A stretch of 64,000 nucleotides of DNA. Origin: Areca catechu. Lineage: Eukaryota; Streptophyta; Magnoliopsida; Arecales; Arecaceae. This document shows positions 42,960 to 57,135 of the stretch, piece by piece. The notes under the pieces are model-generated. The model saw only the letters and a program-made list of their open reading frames with translations, ran no database searches and was not told the origin of the DNA. The stretch lies in NCBI GenBank assembly GCA_021397845.1, contig CM038051.1, forward strand, positions 15,782,827-15,846,826. The letters run 5' to 3'. Made by a program: the position numbers and the translations under genes. Numbering within the stretch: the stretch's first letter is position 1; every line of letters starts with the position of its first letter.

Positions 42960-45900
42960 GCTGTGGGCTTTATGTAGATGGGTCTGGTTGCTACACTGCC
43001 TTTCATGGCACTGAAGGGGCATATGTACATCATCCATGACCATCCATGCATGTTGTAGCTTTGTTTATGTTTGGAACTAGATTCGCAGGTTGGCTCGACA
43101 TGAACCGGGTTTTGGATCCAACTTCCAAACATGGTTCAACTAGCTAGTAGAGTGAGCTTGAGGCTGCTAGCAAAGCCGGTTCATGAAGTAAAATAAATGG
43201 TTTATATGATCCGAGTTGCATGGAAGTTAGCTTGAGCTAGGTAGGTCGGCTTAAACTTTAGTTTAATTCTAACATTTAGGCCTATCGTAGTTGTTTTTAT
43301 TACATTTTGCAAGGCATTAATTGTTTGAAGGATTTATCCTTTAGCTTTATTAAATTATTTTCTAAATAAGTGAGTGCCTCTAATAAGTAAGGCGCAACCA
43401 ACCAATAGGATCATTGTCGAACATAATTGCTGCGATGGTCACCATAGGTGGACATCTCCATGTGACACAAATGCTTCTGGAAACAAGCATGCTTATCATT
43501 TTTGTACATCGTTATCATGTTTGCCTTGTCGTTTTAATTAGAAATCGTCTCATTAGCTACCATAATGTTGCTTAATTTACTTTGAAGCTAAGGAGAAGTA
43601 TAATGTAGATCGAGACAGCAAGGTAACAGGGAAAACAAAAAAGTCCAAAGCCCAAGCCCATTCTGTAATATTTTTGTGGCGTAACCAGAACAAAGCCTAA
43701 GAAGATATATATATCCACACATCCACATGTGATGGCAATTATATAATATCGATGCAAGGATGCACATGGAACAGAGATTCCTTTTTATGTAGTTCTTCTA
43801 ATGGTTGATATATGGAAATAATGGATGGATGAGTTGTGGAAGTCTTGAGAATGGGGAATGAGCTGTTTAAAAGGTGAAGGGTGGTGGGCGAGGGAAGGAG
43901 AGAGAGGGGATGTGTGCTTGTTGTGGATTTGAATCATGCCATCCCATGTGCACCATTTGCACGCCCCCTCCTTGCTTTGTCGCCAAACTATGCTCTCTCA
44001 GATGCAGTCTTTATGCTCCTCCTTCCTTCCTTTTTCTCTCTTTCCTTTTGTATTATATTTCTCTTTCTTTTCTTCAATAATCTTTCTAGCTCGGCTTCTT
44101 GGCAGTTCGGACCGTCTCGCTGGCCGTCAGAGGTTCAACAATGTTTGCTCTACAGGTGGAAGATTCATGGCTTGCAACTTACTTTAACACAAGTCAAGAG
44201 AATTTTTGGGGAATATTAGCTTAGTGTGAACATGGTTGGAAGCACTATCTAGAAGATAAAAATAGAATTAGATCTTTCAAAAAATTTCCGCTATATATCC
44301 TTTGTAAATGTACCTTTGCTTGCTTACACGAATGCCGTATCATGGTCTAGGAAGCAAGGATCGATGGGGAACAAGCTGGTGTAAAGAAACAAGGCTCTCA
44401 TATACAAACTCAAGTATAAGAGTTTATGCCGATCAATTTTACCAGCTGGTCGGTATCCCCCTTCATGTAGAAGAAGAGATGAAGGATTCGAACTTTCATC
44501 ATGGCATCCTCGCCGATAGTTTCATCATAGAAATTCCATCTATGCGTGGAATCATGCGTGAGCGTGAATACAAAACACTATCCACGAACATAGAGTCCTG
44601 GGCTTGGCAAGGGCTGACGACCTTCATGTTTGATGGAGATCCCGTAGTCTCTCCTGTAAACATCAGGAATGAAGTATTCGTATCTTGTAGTTAAAAGGAA
44701 AAGGACATTTAGTCTACCCTCTTTTCATGAAGTAATTTTTATTTTTTATAGATACTCTCGCTAGTTTAACATTCTGCGAAGTTACAGTCTTAGTAATTTC
44801 ATCACCTCCCATGTCAAAATCAATGTAACATGCAGATGAGAAACCTAAGTGACTCTTCATCCATCCACCTCTTATATTTTCACATTTCAGTGGCCTCTTA
44901 AAGGTTCCTTCGTTTAGAAAATTATTTTCCCATACTAAATTTTCGAAAAAGAAACTTGTGCCCTCCGTTGCAGTCATCTCTTTTCAAGACCATAAAAGTC
45001 CCTACTTCTTCCCCACTAAATTCCTGCGTGTAAACAAACCACTGCATGCATCGGACATGTTCTAGTCCTGGTCGGTGTAACTTTGAACCCTACTGGCAAC
45101 AATTTTATATTTATTTCAACCAACCAAACCCTCTCCTCTAACCAGCATACACACATACATACATACATGCTTAAGAACGAAACAGATCAAGTGGCCATCA
45201 ATGGCACCCCCCCCATGAGGCTCACAATATGCCTCAAGATGCCTGTACCCCCAACCCACCCTGTGCCTAAAGAGATAATGCAGGATGTGGAAATTTCCCG
45301 CACACAATTCAAGGTTGGAACCCCACCATGCATGCAAAAAGAAGTGAAATTTTAGAAGCGGAACGGCACGATGGAAAGCAAATGTGACTTGTGGGGACGG
45401 CTACAGGAAAAGGAAGATCATATCACGTGGCAGCGGAAGGGGAGACATGTACACGAGGGTGCACAATTCCCCACTCACTGTGCTTCAACGTACAGCCGGT
45501 AACGCATTCATTCTACTTCAGGTCTCTTCTCAGATCCCACCGAAATCAACCTCAGCCTGCCAAAAGTTAAAAAGTTTTGTCTAAAATAAGAGCCGTTATC
45601 ACATAACAATGGCCATTAAAGCTGTTCAGATGCCCTTGTTAGGCTATAGATTGAGGACATTGCCACTGTTTACGCGATACAGGTTCCTACTAATATTAAT
45701 GGAATTATGGTTGCGAAGCACTGACCACAAAATAATGTTATGATCTATGAACACTGTTATCTTTTCTAACAATCTGACCATTTTTCAGTTCTCTTGTATC
45801 CATTTTCCTCTTGTGATCGATGCTTGCAAAAGCTGCCATGTTCATTACGAAAGTTAAATCAATCACAAGCTGTACTAGGAGAATAACAGCTGTAAAATTC

Positions 45901-48900
45901 ACTGAACTGCTACTAACCCCGGGGGTCTGTTACAGTAGGATTCTGATATTATTGAAACCTTGGTTCCATTCCGACTTCCAAGCACCATGAACATGGTGGT
46001 GTCAGACCTCCCATTGCGGTCCCCGTGGGCATTTACCTGTGCAACGAATTGTATGGAACACCGTTACATCACATCACTTTCTTTGATTAATCCCCACTAG
46101 GATGGAGCCTACCAGGTCATGTATGGTGTTTCACATGCATGGGTATATGCATACCTCACTATCAACGCCACCAGCTAATTGACCTGGAAATATAACAGAT
46201 AGCCTTGACAAATTAAAAGATCATTTATGTCATAAAAATAACATGAGAAACTTGACAAATTACAACCGTATGCCAATAAGATCAAAAGTTTTGTCCCTTT
46301 CCAACATCAAGTTTACGGGGAAAAAAAAAAAAAACTGAAAAGGTTGACAATCTGAGAAGAAAAGAGGAGACCAGGAGGATATGAAAAGTTAATCCCGCAA
46401 CCAGACATACCATTCCATGTGCACTCAGGGTTTATATGGAGTATCTGTAGAAATAAGTAGATCAACTAATCCCCTGCTAAATGATTTGTTCCAGCCATCC
46501 ATTCGTAGCAAATCTATGATGCATAATTTCATAAAATGATGTGCCTTTCCTATCAACCATATAACTTCAGTTCATATAATCATTTGGTAAGACATTTCGT
46601 CTGGGATATATATTCCACGAGGACAAAAGCTTCCTCTGGATCGGGGCAAAATGAGCATAGGCTACTGCTCCTCCACACAATGCAGTATTATAGTAATGCA
46701 AAAATGCTCTACTTGAAAGGGGCGGTACCACAACACCAGTGACAGCTTGCAACTAGATTAGGACTGTGGATTCTCGGTTTCTTCAGCATATGCTATGGAT
46801 TGTCACCACTCACTCCAGCTGTTCGCAAAATCAGAACCTCCACGGTGGTACGGTGCACTGAAACAGGTTGGTCCAAAAGACAGCCTTCAGATCTGTGTAT
46901 TGCTAAGTTCATAGCATGTGATTAGGCATCATTAATCATTCCATTTACTTTACATATTATAACGAACAAAGTCAAGATAGGAAGCTTTTTTTTGCCGGCA
47001 AATCACTTCTTGTTGGAACTCCGGCGGTGCCCGAGGATCCTCCAAGCTTTTCCAAGTAGGAAAAGAGTGGCTGCTCCCAGTTTCTCTCCAGCAAAGACTT
47101 GCAAGAACAGTCCCTTGACTGGTAGTAACCGGCAAGAACCCTTCGATGCTCAAGTTAGCGGGAGGGGTGAGATAAGCTATAGTAACCGAAGCTAAGAACA
47201 AAAAAGAAAGAAGATTGAACATTTAAGAGTGATGAAAGTGTCATACCTGGATCTGGGTCTCTTCTTATCTATTTATAAAGCTATTTGGAGTAACTGAATG
47301 CCGTTAGGGAGGTGGCCTCCGCTGACATGGATAACAACTTTTCGTTGAGAGTTTGGGATTCTCTCGTTAGAAGAATAGTAGTTTATTGGGATATTATCAG
47401 CTACGATCTCCGACTAAAATAGCTGGAAGTTGTTGGCTCTTGCCGTTTACTCGGATGATGCCAACTCCAAGTAGGTGAGATAACATGCTGCTGGTGGAGT
47501 CTCGGCACTGTACATGGACAGGCCCGACTAGATCTACCTGAGTAGTTAGTCGGTCTTGAATAAATATTCGATTCCAGATAAGTGGTCGGTACCGAGTAAG
47601 TACTTGGTTTGGCTGGCTGTGCTATTTGATGCAGCCATCTCCTTTATACTCAATGCTGTAATTGGTAGTCGAAGTGCATACTAGTTGATGAAGTAGACAT
47701 TATTTTGATAAGTAGCCAGGCATCTGACTAGTTCTTAAGACCGAATTAGTAGTTATCATAACACCTTTTAACCATCCAAAAAATATACGCACATGGTTAT
47801 TAAAAGCTATGCAAAGGAAGAAGTAAAAAGACAATAAAGGAAAATTTACATAGACAATCAATGACAGCCATAAAGTCAAGTGAGTAAGAAGCAAAAGATA
47901 TTAAAAGAAAATGAAATGCATAGTCAACAGCATAAATAAAAACATGTCTCTTCCAGCAAGGCTTCTATTTTTATCCAGATGCCTAGGCACTACCTGAAAA
48001 ATCTTCCCTATTTCACCCACTAAGTGACCTCTTTTGAATCCATGAGTCTATACTTTGTACAGTATATATATTTGGTGTTCTACTTGTTCCTTGCTTCTCA
48101 CCTGTTAAATCTCTGATCAACACTCACACTGATGAGCTACTGACTGCTAGCAACTAATGGGTATAATTTGAAAATGTAGCCATATCATTGGTGTGGCAAG
48201 AAAGAGAATCAACCATTGAAGTTAAGCCCTAACCCAAGAAAACTTAAAATGAAAACAGGAATTAAATCATCTAATCAAAGAACATTTAAGTAGCTTTTGG
48301 AGTTTTTTTCCTTAAGGAGATCATTTGAGTCTGTGACAAATTGAACATTCAAAAGCATGACAGTTTGATTATCCTGTTAAAACAAAACAGTGTATCATCA
48401 TAGAGCACGATCAGGCACTTCTTGCACCAAGGTTTCTTAAAAAACAAATGGTAGAATTGAATTGGTGAAAATCTTCTCACCATGAACTTATATTCTATCG
48501 AAGTTGGTATGAACTGATATCTGAATATGGTTACATGTTTTATAAGATACGTGAATATAGCACACTTTAATGACAGCAGAAATTGTGAAAAAGAAACTTG
48601 ACATTGACTAATATAGGTGGTCCATCAAAAACAAGAACAGAGAGAAAAAGAACTTGGGATAATGGAATATCAGTTTATCTAAATGCACAAATTAATTCAA
48701 TTGATGGCCATTTTCATGTCCAGGAGGCACAGCAGTTTCTTGGAAGTTTTCAATGAGAGAGAATGTGCACCAAATTTGGAAAAGTATTGTAGTTCCATTT
48801 CCATGCTCAGGAAGACACCATTCAATAGGACTGCAAAAATAGAACCATCTAATAGATTCAACTCAACTCAATTAAGCCTTAATCCCAAACTAGTTAGGGC

Positions 48901-50300
48901 TGGCTATATGAATCATTTTCCTTCATTCTGCTCGGTTTAGGGCTGTACTTTCTGAGCAAACAAATTATCTGAAACTGGCCTCACAGAGTTGGCTAAGTAA
49001 AAGGATATCCCACAAATCATGTAACAAAGTAGATGAACTGAAACTAACTTACAAAATTCAATTCATTGAAAATCCAGGAAAAGTAGAATACAAAGAGGAT
49101 GGTTAATATGCTTTACAGTATTCATAAACAATGATGCCATGGAGAAGGTCAATTCATCAGGTCAACATAAAACAAATATAGGTCAGCCTGATCACTCTCA
49201 AAGTGGTGTGAATATTTACATTTGCTGCTGAAGTCATGAATGAAATCATGTTGAACATGGACAGGCTTGACAAGAAGCTTAGAAGGCAATCGGTGGGTAT
49301 GAAGACGTACCATATATGTCATCCAGCTCACATGAAACAATGGAGCCACACTCCAAGGTTCAATAGGCCCATAAAAGTTGAGACAGAAGGGCAAGAGGCA
49401 AAAAGAACTGCGTTCATTGGAAGGCAACAGCAAAGGCCAAAAAGCTGAACTGAAGCACAAGCACTATATTTCATGTGTTTGAACAAATAATATTTAGTAC
49501 TTTTCCATGTACACTATATACATAAGAATTATTTTCTTATGTAAATAATATGCCTAGCTTGTGCCTGGCTTGAAAAGATTTATCCACTCAAATGCATGCA
49601 TGCTTAAATACAGCTCCACATTTTGTGCATCAACTTCATTCTTCTGTTTCAAGCCTCATAATTATTTTTGAGAATACAAGCTTCGTGATTGTTAGATTGC
49701 CTTGAACTCAACTAATAAAAATCTTTATGAATCAATCAACAATCAATCATATATCAAGTGCATAATTACACTCAAGAATTACTAAACATCAACACAAAAA
49801 CCAAAAAGGTGTGTAAGAAATTCCAGCTCATATGTAAGTTGTATGCTAGTTTCAGTGGCTTTTTGCATGCAAATAGCTACCAGTTCAATATCAAAAGATT
49901 GCCAGCCATGAACATAGTATCTGGAAAAACTGATGCCTACACTATACCCTACGATGAAAAGCTACAGTGCAACATTTAATGTAAATAGCAAACTGTTGCT
50001 TCCGTGGCCAATCGAATTTATAGCAACACCAAAAAAACATAACCTGTACATGGCGGGATACATATAAAACTAAGCAGAACATATTCACATGGCAGTCTGG
50101 CAGCTGGACCATCAAAGATATGTGTCTGAGTTTGTACAAGTTAAGCTCAATCTAAGAAACTTTGACAAAATAAATTCCATTTTGGAGGCCTCAGTCACCA
50201 TGGCTATCTATGTAAATTGGACATTTAGACTTCGCTCAAAAGTAATCTACCATTCTCATATTTTTCATACATGAATAACACAAGCTGAAAGGTTAAGATG
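42960..50300. other. Long intergenic region, no gene recognised
   Basis: Scanned on both strands. Short open frames exist (for example 44308-44694 + and 49149-49460 -) but show no known domain, splice context or codon bias. A minus-strand TATA-like TATAAATAG near 47269-47277 precedes a 90-codon frame (46950-47222) with a hydrophobic start, discussed under rejected items. The rest is AT-rich low-complexity DNA without clear transposon proteins. Introns of a gene with unrecognised short exons cannot be excluded. Confidence 0.5.
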
Positions 50301-50628
50301 TTTGCTTTGCACTAGATAGAGGTACAGCTGAAACTAGGGCAGTCAGACAGATGTATTCCAGCCACTGCCACGAGTAGGGCTATTACAGTTTCGAATAGTA
50401 GGAAAAGGATGAAGACAAAAACAGCCTCGACATATTCCCAGGCCCCTTGTTCAACAGCATCCCCAGTCAAAACTAGTTTACCTGTTAAAACAGCACACAA
50501 AATTCATCTCAGTTACCTTTATCTGATAATCCTCCACTGGACTTCTTGTTACCAGTAGTGAAAAAGAAGCAAGATCTTAGAGTAATTTCCTCAATTTTAA
50601 AAAGAGGACTGATCTTACTGAAAGCATT

Positions 50629-50629
<1 letters not shown>

Positions 50630-50684
<55 letters not shown>
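50630..50684. repeat. (GA)n microsatellite, about 27 copies
   Basis: An uninterrupted GA dinucleotide run in intergenic DNA. Confidence 0.97.
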
Positions 50685-50686
<2 letters not shown>

Positions 50687-51129
50687 TTGATACACCAAAT
50701 TCATTAGTGTTTATCATGTGTGAATAAGCTGGAAAAACAAAGTAACTTACTTTAATTCAGATTTGGCTTTGATTCTTGTTGATTATATTCTTACATACGC
50801 CTGCCAGGAAGAAAAATCTATATATGGGTTATAGTTGTTGAAGTACTTCATGGTTTGTATAGATAACTGCAAAAATTAAGTTGTATAGCATGAAATTGAC
50901 TTCTATAGTTATTTTCTTTTCTAGCATCAAAGGTTCATCTGCTGGTATATCATATTGAAAACAGTGCTGCTTACCAGGATAAAATTGGCAAAATTCAAAA
51001 GTCTCACCAAAGAAACCATAAAGAGTAAGGGCTTGTTCTTACTATTCATATTTCTTCTCTCCTAGAGTACTATTTTCTCTCATAGAAAGAAAGCAAAGGA
51101 GTCTCATTTGTATTTTAATTACCCAAGTC

Positions 51130-51224
51130 CAGATTTTTTTTGGGATGAACTACCAAAGAATCAAACTCAGAACCTCTTGTTTGTAAGCAGAGGAGTGTGA
51201 CCAAGAGGGCAAGCCCCACTTCAC
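51130..51224 (-). mobile_element. Probable tRNA-derived SINE
   Basis: On the minus strand the sequence begins near GTGGGGCTTGCCCTCTTGG, with a degenerate pol III A box, and has GGTTCTGAGTTTGATTC, which resembles a decayed B box (GGTTCGAATCC), about 35 bp further on. It ends with an A-run (CCCAAAAAAAAT). Order and spacing are those of a plant tRNA-derived SINE head. The body is short and no target duplication was established. Confidence 0.5.
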
Positions 51225-52878
51225 CTTTGCCATCATACACCATAAAAAGCAAGCAGCGTGCCTCTTTGTGATAGGTCAACATATTCTAGCACTATCAGCT
51301 TTAAAGTTTAACTCATTTTGTGAGAAACTCTGAAGTTTTGTCAATTACCTTTACATGCATCTCAATGGTTGCCACATATAAGACACTCTAACAGTACTCA
51401 TCTTCCATCGGCAATCACCTTCCAAATGTTCATACAACTAAAAACCAAAATATATTTTCCTAGATCAAGCAAAGCTTATTACAAAGGAGTAAAAGGAATA
51501 AATCAAAACTTTGAAACAAAATGCATGGATCAACATGATGAGATGTTTGCCTTGTTAAAGAGCATAGATGCCATCATCTTCACATTGCAAAGCCTTCTTC
51601 CCAAAGCTGCAACTGGCCTTTGTCTACTAATAATCTTTTTCACAGATTTGCACATCCAGGATGTACAACTTTATCTTTGAAATTAATGGTCGTTTGCTGA
51701 ATGTAAACAATCATATCTTTAAGATGGCTCAAGTGTTTAAATCTCTACTTGCATGCATCAATAATTTTAGATTGAAAATATTCACATGTTGCTTTACCAT
51801 TTGGTTGGTTCCAATATTTCCTTCTTGCAAGATCCCATAATAGAATTAGATGTGTTCCTCTATATTTGCTTAAAAGAGTCTTCACTTTACATGAATTTTT
51901 TTACTCACTATCTAATCTGTCCAATAATTTTGCCCTTGGACACAACATGGAGCAAAAGACTTAACAGTTGCATGATTGTTTTCAACTGAGACATATATCA
52001 GGTACCGTATATAATGCTAAAGGCTTGGAATCCGGCCTCCTGCAGCCAGCTTGCAAGCATGATGCCTCTATACTTTAATTCCTTTATGTCTCCTAGAGCC
52101 CACATGTACCCAGCACCCAAAAAAGGGAAAAAAATGCCATGTTCATCCTTTCACTTTTATGATTGATATTTAACAAAGATAGGCTCCTTTACAATTATAG
52201 TTCATTCACCTTTACTTTTCTTATTTTTATCACTAGTGACTAAAATATATAGGATATGCAAGTTTGGGTTTTATTATCAACATACAGTACTACCTGTTAT
52301 CTTTCCCTATAAGAATACCTTCTTTACTAAATCAATGTTGTAAATAACTTCATTAACATGCACTTTCAAGTGATTATGCAAGTTAATAGGAATCTCAATC
52401 TCACAAATAAAATTTATTATGCTGCAGTAATTATTTATGTTTGTTTTATTGTAAAGTCTTTCTAATGCAAAAATATAATACTGTTTCCAGATAAATTTAG
52501 CTGAGCTCTATCATAAATTTTAAAGATGCAGAAATTGTTGATTCTGGCAGGAGGCTTTGTTTTGCATGCTAATGTTATTCATGATATTAAGAAAGAACTA
52601 AACACTACACTACATATGCAAATTCAAGAAATTAAAGTTTCAGATAACTGTCAAACCAAATGCAGGAATGAAAATGCACTCTTTCTAGGAATATGTATAA
52701 AGACATTAATGAAAGTTTAATTTAGAAACAAAGACCAAACTATAATTTCTTTTATTCATCCTATTGTATAGTGTTACACTTCAGGTCAGAACCAGATTTG
52801 AACCAAGTGGATTAATGTTAGGGATGAACAGTGGGTCGGATCATCCCATGGTTCGCTCAACCCATCTCTCATTATATA
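51225..52878. other. Intergenic DNA, nothing recognised
   Basis: AT-rich; short open frames (for example 51369-51680 and 52526-52720 on +) have no recognisable domain. No RNA gene or repeat of note was seen. Confidence 0.5.
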
Positions 52879-53549
52879 TGTAATACCGGGCTTGGGCTGA
52901 AGTCGGCAGGCCCAGCCGACTTCAACCCAAACCAGTAAATAAAAAAAGAGAGATCGAGGAAGAGACGGAACAGGGGAGGGGGTGCTCGCCGAAGTTTTCG
53001 CCGGAGGACTCGGAGGGAGGAGTTGTAATGGAAGTGGGAGTGATCGGCGACCAGTCCGGGGTGGAATAAACTCCGATTTGGCGGAGTTTGCTCCCCAAAC
53101 GGCAAGGAAAACTACCGGTTAATCCTATAAATTCCCTTCCACTGTTGCCGAATCAAATCCATCAATTCCTCCATACCATAGTTGTTTTCTCCGGCGAGCA
53201 GCGAAGGGTTTCAACCGCCGGTAAGTTCCTTTTCATTTAAATCTATTTTTTTTGAGAATTTTGATGTTTTGTTTAGGTTTTCGGTTTAGTTTGGATTGTT
53301 CGCCGCTGTCGCTGCCGCCGCTGCCGTCGCCTGCCATGGGTCCGTGAGGGCCCTGCGATAACCACGAAGTGGTTGCCGGCAGCTAGGGGGGGGGGTGAGA
53401 GGCCGGATCGGCGAATACGAAAACAGGGGAGGGGGAAGGTGGTTCGGAAGAAAGAAAAGAAAAGAGGAAGAAAGAAAAGAAAAGAGAGAAAGAAAAGAAA
53501 AGAGAAAAAAAATATAGGGGTGTTTTTGTACGGTCTGGAAAAAAAATAA

Positions 53550-53606
<57 letters not shown>

Positions 53607-54822
53607 TAAATAATAATAATAATGAAGAGGAGAGAGAAAGAGGAGAGAGAAGGAAGAGAGAGAAAGAGGAGAGAGAAGGAGGAGAGAAAAGGAGGAGGAG
53701 AGAGGAAGAAGAGAGAGAATCAAGGGATTTTCTCGAGATTCATGAAATTTGGAAATTTAGTTTTTCTAATTAATTAAATTATTTATTAATGTAGGGAATC
53801 AGTCTACTGAGCAGGAAGGCATCGCGTAAAATTCGGGTACTGACTAATATCGGATATACTAAGAATAGCGTGTTAAGGTAAGGAATTTCTGTATTGATCA
53901 TTCTTTTATGCATGAATTTATTATGGTTTGATTTATGCATATATGATTTATGTATTTGCACGTGCGGTATTATATGATATGGCATAGTTATTTTTTTGAG
54001 ATAGACATTATGGTTTTATTGTCGGTATTTCATGCATGATGCTATAAAGAAAATTGATATCCGGATGGGTTGGACCATGATACCGGATTGCTAAATAGGT
54101 TGGACCATGAAACCGGATATCGAGTGGGTTGGACCATGATATCGGTTATTAAAATGGGTTGGACCATGACATCGGTTATCGAGTGGGTTGGACCACGATA
54201 CCGATTATCGAGAGTTTATAAAAGATATGTTTTGACAAGTGTTAATGATGTAAATACGGTATTTGGTCTAGCCATGCTACGGTTGCACAGTGGTTATACA
54301 GTCTGAGCCACGAGCTTTGTACGTGGGAGCCAGCCACGGGCGGATAGTACGTGGGACAGCCGAGCCACGAACTTAGTACGTGAGCAGGACCAACCATAGT
54401 ATGCATGGTCGCTTTGTGGTTGCCAGTCATGGGCTGGTACATGACCGTGGCTAGACCAGAACCCTAAAGATAAAGGTGCAATAATGAGAATATTAAAGAA
54501 AAAATGCAAAGCTATCAAAGTTTTATAATACATGAGGCTTAAATCATTTAATTGAATGACATAACATACTAGTATTTTATTGTTTTTCAGAAATTTATAT
54601 TATTACTTGGAGTGATCATATGGATACCTTACTGGGCTGTAGAGCTCACAACCTACTTTCTTCTTCTACAGAGTCGTGCAGATATTTGGCTTGGTGATGA
54701 GTGAGGTTTTCTTGAAGTAAGTGACTCTTGTATACCCAGGCCTTGCATGATCTCTAGGATAAAACCTAAGATTTGTGCGGCCGGTCGCGTGTCGATTCCG
54801 GTGCTGGATTCGGGACGTGACA
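52879..54822 (+). mobile_element. Solo LTR 2 of the Tekay-type family, 5-bp TSD
   Basis: 1944 bp from TGTAATACCGGGC to GATTCGGGACGTGACA, flanked by ATATA on both sides (52874-52878 and 54823-54827). The duplication is low-complexity, so slightly less decisive than that of solo LTR 1. Sense strand is +, the opposite of solo LTR 1. A TATA-like CTATAAATTC lies near 53127. It carries an (AAT)n run (53552-53605), a purine-rich GAGAGAAGGA block (53630-53720), and five copies of a 30-bp repeat with the core GGTTGGACCATGATATCGG (54057-54212). No internal element DNA remains. Confidence 0.9.
53552..53627. repeat. (AAT)n microsatellite inside solo LTR 2
   Basis: About 18 copies of AAT followed by further short AAT runs, at the position matching the ATT run of solo LTR 1 (6476-6512), so the trinucleotide was already present in the family ancestor and has expanded differently. 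Confidence 0.9.
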
Positions 54823-54827
54823 ATATA

Positions 54828-57100
54828 TAAGAAGGTTGCGCATGTTTAGATTGAGCTGAGATCAGATCGCAAAATTCTGGCTCAATCTAAAGACAGGCAG
54901 AGCTTGGGCCAGAGATTCATGAGCCTGATAGCCTAACCAGTTCAGGCTGACACTTATATAACATGTACATAAATATTTCACGTTTATGCTCCATAAAAAT
55001 AGTAAAAATATACTACTAAAAATTGTCTTTTATATAGGTAGAAGTACTTGTTGTTTAAGAAAAAAATATTCTAATTAATGATTGTACATAAATTACTATT
55101 ACAGATCCGGAATTATAAACATGATTATAGAGGAGGGGAATGAGAGTGCTCTTTCATTGAATTTTGATTTGTTATTAGTTTCGGCAGGCTTGATGTCAAT
55201 CTGAGCTTCCTTGTAACTTTTTGGTCTAAGCTTGGGTAGAATGTTGAGTAACTCAGGTAGAGTCCGAGTTCACCTATGGCCTAGCCCAACCCAACCAATG
55301 TGCACCCCTAATAAATGTCCAAATCGGCTCCTAAATTGCATAGAATAGTGAGAGGAGTTTGAGTGGTACTTGTAATTGTTATTTCATGCTATAAATAGAT
55401 GCTCTAAGAAGAGCTCCAACACATATGGTGAATCACCAAAAGCTCCTCTCTTCTTCTCTATCTTGTTCTCTTTGGTCTATTTGGGTCCCCATATGGCATC
55501 CCGGGTTTTGAGGTACGGAGACATAGGAGAAGTCTTTTGTAGCTTCTACTCAAATGATGGAGACAATTTCTATGACACAAGCTTGTAAGGCGAAGCAATT
55601 CAAGGTACGCTTCCATGCATTTCTCTATTGATTTAATGTAGATTGATAAAAGTACAAGGCATGATGTTTGCTATATGGTTTCAGGTGTATAAAAATATGC
55701 ATGACCATCAGACAAGCATAAAGTGTATGAGATTGACAATGAGGATGTGTGGTATGGATAGAAGAGGTAAAGTTACTAAATGTACATATGCACACATACT
55801 AAAGGAAGCAAGATTCGCAATCTCAGTATTAGACTCTGTACCAGTACCATCTTGATACAATGTTTAGTACACTCAATATGGGGATCAACTTGGCATACCA
55901 ATACTCGGTACACCCTTGGTACCGTGTAATAGTTTGGCACCAATGTAGTACAATACACCTAGTATACACTAGTACAAACTATTACATTGGGAAATCAATT
56001 TTTTTTCCCTTGAGAATGCTGTGCTATGATGAAAGGAAGCCTAGTGATGATAAAAATTATTGGTAAAGTGAGAAAAGTATGTAACATTGCTATACCTTGA
56101 GCAAGTTATGTTGGAGTCATTCTTGATAATGGTAATATCAATTAGTTGGGCAAAAATTTGTGTGTGTGAGAGAGAGAGAGAGAGAGATTATAAGAGAGAC
56201 CCAAATTACTTCCTATATTAGATAGCTACCCGTCAGACAATAACCAAGAGTAAAGCATAAACTATAAGGCATCCCAAGATAGATGGGATTGGGCTTGTCA
56301 TTTATGTTAATGTCCACATTATCAACTTAGAAGAGCATGACCAAGATGTATAAACAGCTTTTTATTTGAACATTATATGCAAGATTTAGGATAAAGATTT
56401 AACCGAATGTCAATATTAGGATTTCATGCAGGAAAATGGGCATAGTTAGAGAACTACTTCCAACTCAATCAAATGGAAAGGAGGCTACATTGTCAATTCT
56501 CTCTGCATTAGTGACAGGTGAGTTGGAAAATGACCATGGCATATGAGACCATCGATGTATATATAATAGGTGTAACCATCAGCAATAAAAATTTTCCCCT
56601 TGATCAGTAAACAAGTATATATTGAATATTTAATTGAAAAAGATGTGCTCTTTAAAACAAATGTTATGATGGCAGTTCCTAGACCAATTGTTTTAATATC
56701 CAAACCAAAAATAGAACAACTGGAATATTTTCCAAATATAGGTTGAAGAGCAACAGTCTTGTGCAATTAAAAGGGAACACGGCAGTCCTTTTATTAACAA
56801 CAGCAGCTCATGTTTCCACGTATCTTAGCACGATATTCTCAAGGGAAAAAAAAAAAAAAAATGAACACGTTGTTAGCATTGCATGTTAAATAGAGGATCT
56901 CCTAAGAACATACAGACACCATGATATACAAGAAAGTCAAATTTTTATAACTATCTACAGAAAATTTATACATCAGTCGAGGCACAACCATAAAACATTT
57001 TCATGTACAGCATTAAAAGCTTCTTCTTAATGCAAAAACTGTTGCAACATCGCTTAAATCTCCATCTACTTATCATGATAAAGAAAACAAAGATCCATCA
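54828..57100. other. Intergenic DNA, nothing recognised
   Basis: AT-rich. A (GA)n run lies at about 56167-56187. The last few hundred bases probably contain the 3' UTR of the minus-strand gene at 57136-58838. Short open frames have no recognisable domain. Confidence 0.5.
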
Positions 57101-57135
57101 TGCAAGTCTCATTTTGCAAGCATCTTAAAAAAGAC

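Noticed and set aside
44308..44694. 128-codon + strand frame
   Set aside because: No domain, no codon bias, no neighbouring exons.
46950..47222. Minus-strand 90-codon frame with hydrophobic start (MFNLLSFLFLASVTIAYL) and an upstream TATA-like box
   Set aside because: Possible small secreted protein, but the rest lacks cysteine pattern or known domain, codon use looks random, and there is no supporting exon; left unannotated.
50312..50617. Two minus-strand exon-like segments (50517-50617 and 50312-50481) that join in frame and include a hydrophobic helix
   Set aside because: The implied intron is only 35 bp, too short for plants, and no upstream exons were found; probably chance.
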